Shown here: positions 27,065 to 34,326 of the stretch, piece after piece
Layout of the letters: each line of letters begins with the position of its first letter
Position numbering within the stretch: the stretch's first letter is position 1
NCBI GenBank assembly: GCA_964490005.1
Contig: CAZBBB010000012.1
Location: 1 to 53,525 of the forward strand
Origin: CAZBBB01 sp964490005
GTDB taxonomy: Bacteria > Planctomycetota > B15-G4
DNA: 53,525 nt
Direction of reading: 5' to 3'
Program-made: the position numbers and the translations under genes
Notes under the pieces: model-generated
What the model was told of the DNA's origin: nothing
Databases searched by the model: none
Seen by the model: only the letters and a program-made list of their open reading frames with translations

Positions 27065-27823
27065 CTACACCTCGCCGCTGATGAGCGCCTGCTGCGCTCG
27101 GCTCAAGCTCAAGTAGGGCATGGCCACGTTGTCTTCGTCGGACAACTCGCCGACGACCCAGTACCAGCCGGGGTTGTCGGCGAAGGCGTAGACGCCCCTC
27201 TTGCCGTCGGGGAACCCGGGAAGCTCGTCGCTCAGCAGGGCGCAGTCCTGCACGCCTTCGCCCTTGTCGATCCTGGTCCAGGCGTCGCTCGGGCACAGGC
27301 TCGGTGCGCGATCGGCCGGCAGGATCCACCCTTCGGCGGAGGCCACATGCTCGGCTCCGTTGAGCTGGAACCGGTGCAGGTGCGGCGGGTCGTCCTCGCT
27401 GACGCAGAGTGCCTTCACCATCGCCACGGACCAGGTGTGAATCTCGGCCGTGGCCGTGCTCACAGAAAGCAGGCCGTGGTCGCGCGCAATCTCGACCTCA
27501 TTCGCGTAGCTCTTGAACGGGCCGAGGATCTCATCATCCGCCTCGATGTACAGCTTCCCCTCAAGCCGGATGAGCGCGGCCGAGCCGGCGAACATGCCCT
27601 CCCATGCCACTCCCAGCCGGATCTCGCCCTCGCCCTCGCAGCGGATGCGGTGCGCGACGTCGTCGCCGGTACCGCCACACTCTTCGCATCCCTCGTCGTC
27701 GTCGATCGCCTCGGCGGGCGGCCTGCGAGTCGCCGTCTTCGGCTTGCGCGCGCGCCGCTTCGTCGCGGCCTTGCGCGTCGCCTTGGTGCGCTTTCCCGCG
27801 TCGCCCTTCCTGCGCCCGCTCAC
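27065..27823 (-). CDS. Hypothetical protein with basic N-terminus and one CxxC
   Basis: About 252 residues from a GTG at 27823. The first 40 residues are very basic (repeated KATRKAATKRRARK-like units), then an acidic segment EAIDDDEGCEECGGTGDD containing the only CxxC, then a globular domain (GKLYIEADDEILGPFKSYANEV, WSVAMVKALCVSEDD, GWYWVVGELSDEDN). The tail suggests nucleic-acid contact. I recognise no family. The GTG overlaps the stop of the upstream small gene (GTGA, 4 bp), so both are probably translated together. An alternative upstream start is unlikely because the sequence there is shadow reading. Confidence 0.55.
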   Translation of the reverse strand: MSGRRKGDAGKRTKATRKAATKRRARKPKTATRRPPAEAIDDDEGCEECGGTGDDVAHRIRCEGEGEIRLGVAWEGMFAGSAALIRLEGKLYIEADDEILGPFKSYANEVEIARDHGLLSVSTATAEIHTWSVAMVKALCVSEDDPPHLHRFQLNGAEHVASAEGWILPADRAPSLCPSDAWTRIDKGEGVQDCALLSDELPGFPDGKRGVYAFADNPGWYWVVGELSDEDNVAMPYLSLSRAQQALISGEV

Positions 27824-28041
27824 GCCGCCACCTCCGTTCCGCGCGCCAGCTCGGTGAAGAGCCGGTCGCGGCGCTCGACGGCCTCGTCGAGGTCGGAGGT
27901 GTGCAGCGACTGCCGCACGCGGCGGATGCGCCCGTCGGCGGTGTTGAGGGTGAAGTGGATCCACCAGGTCCGGTGGTTGAGCCACAGGTGGTGGAGGGGG
28001 TTGTCCGCGTCGATGCGGATGGACAGATGAGCCGGAATCAC
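27820..28041 (-). CDS. Small protein resembling the N-terminal DNA-binding arm of phage integrases
   Basis: From the GTG at 28041 (AAAGG eight bases upstream) the product is 73 residues; longer starts at 28065 and 28095 lack ribosome sites. The sequence TWWIHFTLN, then RVRQSLHTSDLDEAVERRD, resembles the strand-helix region with which phage integrases bind arm sites (RQSLGTSDLxEARxRRD-like), but no catalytic integrase domain follows. It could be an excisionase-like regulator or a stray domain. It is translationally coupled (GTGA) to the next gene at 27823. Assignment is by pattern only. Confidence 0.5.
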   Translation of the reverse strand: MIPAHLSIRIDADNPLHHLWLNHRTWWIHFTLNTADGRIRRVRQSLHTSDLDEAVERRDRLFTELARGTEVAA

Positions 28042-28301
28042 GGTGCGTACCTTTCGGTCACGCATCGGGAAGACGGGGCCCCGTCGCCGGGGCATCGTCG
28101 GAAGCTTCGTTCGCCGGGGACGTCCGCCCCGCGCGCATCCCGCCGGCGAACCGTTCGCCGGAGGAAACCACCTTGGCCTTCCGAGCCAGGTTGGTCGGCC
28201 ACGCCCCGAGAGGCGCAGCCATTCCTGATGCTGGGGCGCAGCCTATTCCGAGAGCGCGGGCCTGTCCAGAGGGAGGAGTGTCATCAGGCCGCGGTGCCGC
28301 G

Positions 28302-28703
28302 TCAGCGCTTCGCCGCGACGTCGAGCCGCTCGCTGAACGCGGCGACGCGCGCGGTCAGGCGCGGTCCGCGGCAGAGGCTGACGGACAACTCGTCGCCGGC
28401 AACCCAGTAGATCGCGTCCTGCAGGAAGCGCGCGCCGAGGTCGTGGGCCTCGTCGAAACTCAGCGCCGTCGCCCAGCTCGGCTCGGCGTGCTCCGACACC
28501 GGTGAATAGCCCGTGATGCGGACGGCCCAGCGCGCTCGCCGTCGCAACTCGGCCTGCAGCGCGGCGTCGGCCGCTTCGTTGCGCGCGCGCGGCCACTGCT
28601 CTCCCGTCGTTGCCCAGGCCGACACGATCGCGAACTCGGCCGGCCAGTTCGGCGCGGCCCCGTCGAGCCGAAAGCGCGTCTCGAAGTAGGCGGGGTTCAT
28701 CAT
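28302..28703 (-). CDS. DUF3293-like small protein, copy B
   Basis: A 132-133-residue paralogue of the gene at 23535-23936, sharing NPAYFETRFRL, EFAIVSAWATTGEQW, VRITGYSP, HAEPSWA, LGAR-LQDAIY and VAGDEL, with overall identity around 70% by eye. Starts at 28703 or 28700 (adjacent ATGs). Unlike copy A it has no HNH gene directly behind it; instead it is divergent from the nucleotidyltransferase pair across 160 bases. Retention of the same core residues in both copies implies selection, so both are probably functional. Role unknown. Confidence 0.65.
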   Translation of the reverse strand: MMNPAYFETRFRLDGAAPNWPAEFAIVSAWATTGEQWPRARNEAADAALQAELRRRARWAVRITGYSPVSEHAEPSWATALSFDEAHDLGARFLQDAIYWVAGDELSVSLCRGPRLTARVAAFSERLDVAAKR

Positions 28704-28827
28704 GGGCGGCTCCGATCGCGCAGATCATGCTGTCGGCGAGCGCAGAACGCAGAGCGCTGTTCGGCGGCGGCCCGCGCGCTGGATCGAGGCCGGAGCATCC
28801 CCTTGGCCCCGTTGCGGGCCGGTAGGC

Positions 28828-28859
28828 TTGATTATTGGTTGCATATGGCCGATTATCGG
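28828..28859. promoter_or_regulatory. Tandem operator-like repeat upstream of nucleotidyltransferase gene
   Basis: Two copies of YYGATTATYGG at 28828-28838 (TTGATTATTGG) and 28849-28859 (CCGATTATCGG), starting exactly 21 bases apart, i.e. two helical turns. The second is a perfect 11-bp palindrome and ends four bases before the start codon. The spacing and position suggest a binding site for an autoregulator, perhaps the winged-helix protein of the same operon. Not tested. Confidence 0.5.
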
Positions 28860-28863
28860 ACAC

Positions 28864-29439
28864 ATGACCGCCTCCGAACTCGACGAAGCGCTCCTGCGCC
28901 AGCACCTCGGCGCCGTCGGCGCGCACCTGCAAGCCGCGGGCGAAACGGCGTCGGTCGTCGTGGTGGGCGGCGCGGCGCTGTGCCTGCGCGGCCTGATCCG
29001 GCGCACCACGCACGACGTCGACGTCATCGCCGTCGTGGCCGAGGACGGGCAGTGGGCGGCGCCCGTGATCAGCAAGTCCTTGGCGACGGCGACGAAGCGC
29101 GTGGCGCGGGACTTCAACCTCGACGACGAGTGGTTCAACACCGTCATCGGCGCGCAGTGGAGGACGGGACTCCCTGACGGGATCGAGGACGACGTGCAGT
29201 GGCTGAGCTTCCGCGGCCTGCGCGTGGGGTTGGTCGGCCGCCGCACGCTCATCGCGCTCAAGCTCATCGCCGCCGTGGATCAATGGCCGCGCAGCGTGCA
29301 TCTGCAGGATCTGCTCGCGCTGAAACCCGACGACGAGGAACTCGAACGTGCGCGCGCCTGGGTCGAGTCCCAGGACATCAATCCGCAGTGCGCCGATTGG
29401 GTGAAGGAGGTGATCCGTCGTGTACGAGACGATCGCTAG
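28864..29439 (+). CDS. Nucleotidyltransferase (MNT/DUF6036-like)
   Basis: A 191-residue protein. The core matches the minimal nucleotidyltransferase fold: VVVVGGAALCLRGL (GG at 35-36) followed by RTTHDVDVI with Asp51 and Asp53 as metal ligands, then LVGRRTLIALKLIAA with the conserved Lys of the second half and LQDLLALKP. This pattern fits AbiEii/DUF6036-type nucleotidyltransferases that form toxin pairs; these proteins add nucleotides to tRNA in the cases studied. Starts at an ATG four bases after a tandem operator-like repeat, with no visible ribosome site. Its 3' end carries the ribosome site of the next gene, which overlaps it by 20 bases. Confidence 0.75.
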   Translation: MTASELDEALLRQHLGAVGAHLQAAGETASVVVVGGAALCLRGLIRRTTHDVDVIAVVAEDGQWAAPVISKSLATATKRVARDFNLDDEWFNTVIGAQWRTGLPDGIEDDVQWLSFRGLRVGLVGRRTLIALKLIAAVDQWPRSVHLQDLLALKPDDEELERARAWVESQDINPQCADWVKEVIRRVRDDR

Positions 29440-30412
29440 GCGCACGGAAGAAGCCGTGGTGCGCGCGTGCTGGAGGCAGTGGCGCGCGCTCCAGGGAGAG
29501 GGTCTGACGACCGGCCAGCAGAGCGCCCGCTCGATCATCGATCCGGAGGCGCTGGTCCTGGCCTCTCTCGCGGTGCGCGCGAAGGAGCAGCGCTTTCGGG
29601 ATCTGCTGCTGTGGTGGGTCGGCAAGGGCGCCGCGTTGTTGAGCGTTCAGCGCCTGCAGACGCTGGGCCGCACGATGCCCCAAGCGTCGTTGCATGGCGG
29701 CACGGCCTGGTTTGCCGCGCTGGCCGTCGAAGCCGGCGACGCCCGTTGGAAGCGCCTCGCGACCGGCAAGACCTCCGACGAGCCGACGCGATCCGGCAAG
29801 GGGCCTCGCGAGCTGCACCTGGTCGAGCCGTCGACGCTGATGCTCCGTCTGCGCGCCGGATTCGGAGTGAGTGCGAAGGCCGACCTGATGGCGTTCCTGA
29901 TCGGCGCGAGTTCGTCGTCGGGAAAGCAGCCGTCCTGGACGAACGTGAGCGTGATTTCGGAAGCGATCGGCTACTCGAGGCAGTCGGTGTCACGCGCCGT
30001 CTCCGAGATGTCGCTCGCGCGCTTCATCGAGACGAGTGCCGATGCGCCCCCGCTGTACTCGCTCGACCCGGCGCCATGGGCCCGTGTGCTGCGACTCCAC
30101 GACCCGTGGCGCGACGCGACGAGCGTGGCCGAGGATGCCGACGAGCTCGACCTCCCCGCGTGGCGATTCTGGAGCCAGGCATACGCCTTCCTCCTGAAGT
30201 GCTCGCAGTGGGCCGAGAACGCCGCGCGACAAGACTCGCCGGATGTCGTGCACGCGTCTCTCGCCAGGGACATCGTCGAGGAGTCCGGCCGCTATCTGCG
30301 CTGGAGCGCCATCGGCGTGCCCGACGCGAAGGTCCACGCGGGCGAACGGTACCTGGCGCCCTTCGGTGAGGTGGTCGACCAGGTCCTCGAGCGCGTGGAG
30401 CAGGACGTGTAG
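29420..30412 (+). CDS. Winged-helix regulator-like protein, likely partner of nucleotidyltransferase
   Basis: A 330-residue protein starting at GTG 29420 with a full-strength ribosome site (AAGGAGGTGATC at 29404-29415) inside the upstream gene. Residues about 170-215 form a winged helix-turn-helix (NVSVISEAIGYSRQSVSRAV, then LARFIET). The N-terminal half is helical (EEAVVRACWRQWRALQGEG). The C-terminal part (WRFWSQAYAFLLKCSQWAE) is also helical. No catalytic motif. Coupled order (nucleotidyltransferase first, DNA-binding protein second) resembles a toxin-antitoxin pair in which the second protein represses the operon. Family name unknown; partner role inferred from overlap. Confidence 0.6.
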   Translation: MYETIARRTEEAVVRACWRQWRALQGEGLTTGQQSARSIIDPEALVLASLAVRAKEQRFRDLLLWWVGKGAALLSVQRLQTLGRTMPQASLHGGTAWFAALAVEAGDARWKRLATGKTSDEPTRSGKGPRELHLVEPSTLMLRLRAGFGVSAKADLMAFLIGASSSSGKQPSWTNVSVISEAIGYSRQSVSRAVSEMSLARFIETSADAPPLYSLDPAPWARVLRLHDPWRDATSVAEDADELDLPAWRFWSQAYAFLLKCSQWAENAARQDSPDVVHASLARDIVEESGRYLRWSAIGVPDAKVHAGERYLAPFGEVVDQVLERVEQDV

Positions 30413-30425
30413 GGCGCCCGCCCGT

Positions 30426-31409
30426 TCAGCCCGCCCCGTCACCTCCGCCGCCCGCAACCAGCAACCCCTTCCCGTCGAGCCACTCGATCACCGCCGCGCG
30501 AAACTCTTGCGGGCGCTCGACGTGCAGGTAGTGGCCCACGCCGCTCCACACGACGTAGTCGAGCTGCGGGGCGCGGGCGCGGATGGCGGCTTCGAAGGCT
30601 GCGTCCCAAGTGGGTTGCTCGGCGAGCAGCAGCAGCAGCGGCACGGTGATGGGGCCGGCGGGCCAGGCCTCGGGCACGAGCGTCGCCTGCGCGGCCTCGA
30701 CGACGGTGCGGTGGGGCGTGGCGAGGGCCATCGCGGCGATCGCGGCGCGCTGCTCGTCGGCGAGGTCGGGCGCCGGCATCGAGGCGACCATGTTGCGCAC
30801 GACCGCCCGCCACTCGGGCCCGGCCAGCCGCGCGAGCAGCGGCTGCATATGCTCGGAGCTGAAGAGCTGGTGCAGCGTGCCGTCGACGCCGACCAGCGCG
30901 AGCACGCGTTCGGGATGCCGCGCGAGCACGAGTTGCGCGACGGGCACGCCGTTGCTGTGGCCGACCAGCACGGCGCGGCGCACGCCGGCCTCGTCCATCG
31001 CGGCGATCACCGAGTCGGCCATCGTCGCGAGGTCGAGCGGACGCGCCGTCAGTTCGCTGCCGCCGTGTCCGGTCAGGTCGACGGCCAGCACGCGCGCGCG
31101 GCCCGACAGATCGGCAAGCTGCGTCGGCCAGGCCGCCACGCTGCTCGCCCAACCGTGGATCAGCACCAGCGCCTCGTCGTGTCGCCCGCCGCGCTGCCCG
31201 CCGTCGCGCGCGCCGACGTGCTGCGCGCCGCCGTGCCCGCCGCTGTCGAGGAAGTGCACGCGCCGCCCGTCGTGCAGCGCCCAGCGTTCGAGCGGCGCGA
31301 CGGCCACGACCTTGCGGCAGTTCGACGTCATGCACGCGGGCGCCTGCAGCGCGGCGAGCGTCAGGCCGGCCAGCAGGCACCACGACCGAGCACGATGGGA
31401 TGCGATCAC
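30426..31409 (-). CDS. Alpha/beta hydrolase, exported
   Basis: A 327-residue serine hydrolase. A signal segment (CLLAGLTLAALQAPAC) follows a basic start; the final Cys might be a lipidation site. The hydrolase fold begins near residue 45: oxyanion HGW at 85-87, nucleophile elbow GHSNG with Ser152, and the catalytic His in VGHYLH near residue 300. The acid is not assigned with certainty. A Gly/His-rich insert (GGHGGAQHVGARDG) lies after the first strand. Starts at GTG 31409 with GGGAG upstream. Substrate unknown; it begins the host-like part after the accessory block, convergent with the winged-helix gene (13-bp gap). Confidence 0.85.
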   Translation of the reverse strand: MIASHRARSWCLLAGLTLAALQAPACMTSNCRKVVAVAPLERWALHDGRRVHFLDSGGHGGAQHVGARDGGQRGGRHDEALVLIHGWASSVAAWPTQLADLSGRARVLAVDLTGHGGSELTARPLDLATMADSVIAAMDEAGVRRAVLVGHSNGVPVAQLVLARHPERVLALVGVDGTLHQLFSSEHMQPLLARLAGPEWRAVVRNMVASMPAPDLADEQRAAIAAMALATPHRTVVEAAQATLVPEAWPAGPITVPLLLLLAEQPTWDAAFEAAIRARAPQLDYVVWSGVGHYLHVERPQEFRAAVIEWLDGKGLLVAGGGGDGAG

Positions 31410-31545
31410 GCAGACTCCCGCGGCGAGGAGTCCGCGAATGTATCAGGGTGCGGTGCCGCCCGACCCCGGCGCTCGCGCCCCCGCCCCGCGGCATGTATAG
31501 ATGTTGGCGTTGGCTTCTGGCTTTCCCCCCCGAGGAATCGAATCC

Positions 31546-31974
31546 ATGAAGAAGATGCTGGCTGTGTTGGTGTGCTGCGCCGCCCTGAGCGGCTGCACCC
31601 TGGTGGACATGGGCGTCGGTCGCGGCGAGTGCGTCAGCGAGTGGCACGCCGAGGGCCCGACCGGCTACGCCGAGCTGGGCTGGTCGGACAACACGACCCT
31701 GCTCTCGGCCGAACTGCTCGGCGGCGAGAACGCCGGCACGCTCGTCTCGGTCGACCTGTGGCGGCTGCTGCACCTCGAGCTGGGGCTGCTCGGCTTCGGC
31801 GTCGGCATCGGCCCGCTGCAGTTCGGCGGCGGCCTCGGCTGGTACCACCCGCACCACGCCCCGGCCATGATCGACAGCATGTGCCCCTTCGACGACATGT
31901 GCGGCGACGACGAGTGCTGCGGCGAAGGCGACGGCGAGTGCTGCAGCGACGACGACGGCGCCCACGCGCACTGA
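31546..31974 (+). CDS. Small lipoprotein with Cys/Asp-rich tail
   Basis: A 142-residue protein. The start at 31546 has GAGGAA seven to eight bases upstream and gives a lipoprotein signal MKKMLAVLVCCAALSGC (lipobox LSGC). The middle is Gly/Leu-rich (LLGFGVGIGPLQFGGGLGW). The last 30 residues are dense in Cys, Asp, Glu and His (MCGDDECCGEGDGECC, ending AHAH), suggesting metal binding. I recognise no family. A strong hairpin directly after the stop is the probable terminator. Confidence 0.7.
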   Translation: MKKMLAVLVCCAALSGCTLVDMGVGRGECVSEWHAEGPTGYAELGWSDNTTLLSAELLGGENAGTLVSVDLWRLLHLELGLLGFGVGIGPLQFGGGLGWYHPHHAPAMIDSMCPFDDMCGDDECCGEGDGECCSDDDGAHAH

Positions 31975-31981
31975 GTCGCTT

Positions 31982-32024
31982 CGCGCCCGGCGGCGCCCCC
32001 GCGAGACGGGGCCCGCCGGGCGCG
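31982..32024 (+). terminator. Strong GC hairpin after lipoprotein gene
   Basis: A perfect 12-bp stem, CGCGCCCGGCGG at 31982-31993 with its complement at 32013-32024, begins 8 bases after the stop. There is no T-tract, but U-poor hairpin terminators are common in high-GC genomes. It separates the lipoprotein gene from the DUF1428 gene. Confidence 0.65.
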
Positions 32025-32067
32025 TGTATCCTGTCCGCCTCGCACCCGCCCTCCCCGGAACTCCGCC

Positions 32068-32427
32068 ATGGCCTACGTCGATGGTTTCGTCCTGCCCGTC
32101 CCCGTGAAGAAGCTGCCGGCCTACACCAAGCTGGCGAAGCAGTGCGGCAAGCTCTGGCGCAAGCACGGCGCGCTGCAGTACTGCGAGTGCGTGGGCGACG
32201 ACCTGACGCCCGGCTTCGGCGTGCCCTTTCCCGCGCTGGTCAAGCCCAAGAAGGGCGAGACGGTGGTCTTCTCGTTCATCGTCTACAAGTCGAAGAAGCA
32301 CCGTGACGCGGTCAACAAGAAAGCCATGAGCGACCCGGCCCTGCTCGCGCTGTGCGACCCCAAGAAGCTGCCTTTCGACTGCACGCGCATGGTCTGCGGG
32401 GGCTTCAAGACGCTCGCGCAGGCCTGA
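32068..32427 (+). CDS. DUF1428 (YbaA-like) protein
   Basis: A 119-residue cytoplasmic protein matching DUF1428: start MAYVDGFVLPVPVKKLPAY, then WRKHGALQYCECVGDD, ETVVFSFIVYKSKKHRD and the ending MVCGGFKTL. Members are small alpha-beta-barrel-type dimers of unknown function. Full length with ATG at 32068; upstream Pro-like CCCCGGAACT gives a poor ribosome site. Shares no operon with the cold-shock gene, which has its own long leader. Confidence 0.88.
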   Translation: MAYVDGFVLPVPVKKLPAYTKLAKQCGKLWRKHGALQYCECVGDDLTPGFGVPFPALVKPKKGETVVFSFIVYKSKKHRDAVNKKAMSDPALLALCDPKKLPFDCTRMVCGGFKTLAQA

Positions 32428-32725
32428 GCGGTCGGTTGCGGGGCGTCGCCCGCATTTGACTTCCACCCCCGCCAACCGCCACAGTCCACGCATCTTGGGG
32501 CCGGTCGATGTGACCGGTCCCGCAACCCGAGGTCGCCCGAGAGTCCCGCGCGACACGCAGGATCGCTCCATCTCGACCTCGGGAAGTCACGCTCCATCCG
32601 GCACGCGTTCGGTCCCATCGGACCCGCTGCCGAGGGCAACCCCACGCGGAGGTTCGTTCCGCGCTCATCGCACTCGGCCCGCGCCGGAGATCCGGCACCG
32701 GGTGCACACCAGAAGGAAGTTCGTC
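32428..32725 (+). other. Long leader region of cold-shock gene with a hairpin
   Basis: About 298 non-coding bases precede the cold-shock gene. A hairpin at 32498-32521 (CCGGTC-gatgt-GACCGG with extra G-C pairs outside one bulge) is the clearest structure. Long structured 5' leaders act as temperature-dependent mRNA elements in cspA-type genes. That parallel is established for E. coli cspA; here it is inferred from length and hairpin only. The ribosome site AAGGAA is at 32713-32718. Confidence 0.45.
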
Positions 32726-32935
32726 ATGACGCGTCTCAAGGGAACAGTGAAGTGGTTCAACGACACGAAGGGTTTCGGGTTCATCACGCCGGAGAACGGC
32801 GAGAAGGACTGCTTCGTGCACCAGTCGGTCATTCAGGGTGAGGGCTTCCGCAGCCTCGCCGAGGGCGACAAGGTCGAGTACGACCTGGTGCAGGGCGAGA
32901 AGGGCCCGGCGGCCAACAAGGTCGTCAAGCTCTAG
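32726..32935 (+). CDS. Cold-shock domain protein (CspA family)
   Basis: A 69-residue single cold-shock domain, the usual length. It starts LKGTVKWFNDTKGFGFITPE (RNP1 as KGFGFITPE), followed by DCFVHQSVI (RNP2-like; many homologues have VFVH). It ends VEYDLVQGEKGPAANKVVKL. It binds single-stranded nucleic acid and acts as an RNA chaperone. The ATG at 32726 has AAGGAA seven to eight bases upstream. Confidence is very high. Confidence 0.97.
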   Translation: MTRLKGTVKWFNDTKGFGFITPENGEKDCFVHQSVIQGEGFRSLAEGDKVEYDLVQGEKGPAANKVVKL

Positions 32936-33070
32936 GCGGTCTTCTCGCGCGAGCGGGATTCCGGCGGGGCCGTTCCGGGCAGTCCGGGGCGGCCCTGCTG
33001 TCGTTTTCGCGCGGCGCCGGCGACGTCCTGGCGCCGCATCCGCCTGGCGCCCTGCCGCGAAGAGCAGGCC

Positions 33071-33706
33071 ATGAAGACCTCCTCACTCGTTCTGGGCGGC
33101 CTGCTGGTCGCCGGCTGCTCCCTGCTCGGCTGCGCGCAGACCTCCGAGGCGCCGTTCAAGTTCGACTCGGCGCCCACGCCCGAGGGCTGGCCCGAGCCGA
33201 CGCCCGTCGACGCCGTGGCGATCGTGAAGTACCCGGCCTACCGGCAGGCGATCGTGACCGAGGCCGCGATGCCCGGCGCCGACACGGGCCCGATGTTCGG
33301 TCGACTCTTCGACCACATCCAGAAGCGCGACATCGCCATGACCGCGCCGGTCGACATGGGTTACGCGAGCGCCGAGCCCGGCACGCCGCGGCGGACCTCG
33401 ATGGCCTTCCTGTACCGCGTGCCCGCCGACGGACCGGTCGGCGCGGACGGCGTCGTGAGCGTGCAGGACGTGGCTCCCTCGACGTGGGCGAGCGTCGGCG
33501 TGCGCGGCGGCTACACCGACGACAACTTCGCGTCGGGCCTCGCGCTCCTGCGCGATTGGCTGGCTGCGCGCGCCGACACCTGGCAGGTCGTCGGCCCGCC
33601 GCGCTACCTCGGCTACAACAGCCCCTTCGTGCTGCCCTTCATGCGCTACGGTGAGGTCCAACTGCCGGTGGTGCCCGTCGACCAGGCCTCGGCCGGCACG
33701 CGCTGA
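33071..33706 (+). CDS. SOUL haem-binding family lipoprotein
   Basis: A 211-residue protein. The start at 33071 gives a lipoprotein signal (LGGLLVAGCSLLGC; two candidate lipoboxes, AGC and LGC). The mature part matches the SOUL family: VDAVAIVKYPAYRQAIV near the start, FGRLFDHIQKRDIAMTAPVDM in the middle and RYLGYNSPFVLPFMRYGEV at the end. The family binds haem in some members; no conserved haem ligand can be confirmed here. The DUF1499 gene begins 5 bases after the stop, so the two are probably co-transcribed. Confidence 0.88.
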   Translation: MKTSSLVLGGLLVAGCSLLGCAQTSEAPFKFDSAPTPEGWPEPTPVDAVAIVKYPAYRQAIVTEAAMPGADTGPMFGRLFDHIQKRDIAMTAPVDMGYASAEPGTPRRTSMAFLYRVPADGPVGADGVVSVQDVAPSTWASVGVRGGYTDDNFASGLALLRDWLAARADTWQVVGPPRYLGYNSPFVLPFMRYGEVQLPVVPVDQASAGTR

Positions 33707-33711
33707 TCCCG

Positions 33712-34203
33712 ATGGCGCGCGCGGCGAGTCCGGGCCGCCCGACGGCGATGCGACGCGTGCTGCGCGTGGCGGCCGTCGCGCTGCTGGCGCTGTTCTCGTC
33801 GTCACCGATCCTCTCCTCGTGCCGGAGTCCCGACGTGGGCCTGCTGAACGATCGCCTGCGACCGTGCCCCGAGTCGCCCAACTGCGTCAGCAGCCAGGAC
33901 GCCGACGCCGGCCACGCCATCGAGCCGCTGCGCTTCGAGGGCGCGCCCGAGGCGGCCTTCGCCGCGCTGGCTGCGCTCGTCGCGGCGCAGCCGCGCGTCG
34001 AGATCGTCGCGTCCGACGCGCGCTGGCTGCACGCGACCTTCCGCACGCGCTGGCTGCGCTTCACCGACGACGTCGAGTTCCTGCTCGACGCCGAGGCGCG
34101 CTGCATCCACGTGCGCTCGGCCTCGCGCGTGGGCTACTCCGACCTCGGCGCCAACCGTCGCCGTGTCGAGGCGCTGCGGGCGCAGTGGGACGCGCGGCGC
34201 TGA
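33712..34203 (+). CDS. DUF1499 lipoprotein
   Basis: A 163-residue protein. The N-terminal hydrophobic segment LRVAAVALLALFSSSPILSSC has a lipobox-like end. The rest follows the DUF1499 pattern: LRPCPESPNCVSSQ, then DDVEFLLD, then HVRSASRVGYSDLGANRRRVE. Function unknown; members occur with photosynthesis or envelope genes in several phyla. Alternative start at 33748 trims the N-terminus without losing the signal. It follows the SOUL gene by 5 bases. Confidence 0.85.
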   Translation: MARAASPGRPTAMRRVLRVAAVALLALFSSSPILSSCRSPDVGLLNDRLRPCPESPNCVSSQDADAGHAIEPLRFEGAPEAAFAALAALVAAQPRVEIVASDARWLHATFRTRWLRFTDDVEFLLDAEARCIHVRSASRVGYSDLGANRRRVEALRAQWDARR

Positions 34204-34326
34204 AGCGGGTCGCGGCGCCGCGCGCGTGCCGGGACCTCGCGCGGCAGCAGACCGGCGGGCCGCGCGTTGTCTAGACTGCCCCGCATTCCGGTTGCACCTC
34301 TCACGCCTGCCCGAGGTCTACGCCCC

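Noticed and set aside
27820..28095. Longer start of the integrase-arm-like gene at 28095 or 28065
   Set aside because: Neither ATG has a ribosome site, while the GTG at 28041 has AAAGG at good spacing.
31501..31545. Upstream start of the Cys-rich lipoprotein at 31501
   Set aside because: It would bury the clear lipoprotein signal; the ATG at 31546 has a proper ribosome site.
32967..32995. Possible terminator after the cold-shock gene (GGGGCCG ... CGGCCC)
   Set aside because: Stem is only 6-7 bp with a long loop and the T-run is distant; too weak to list.
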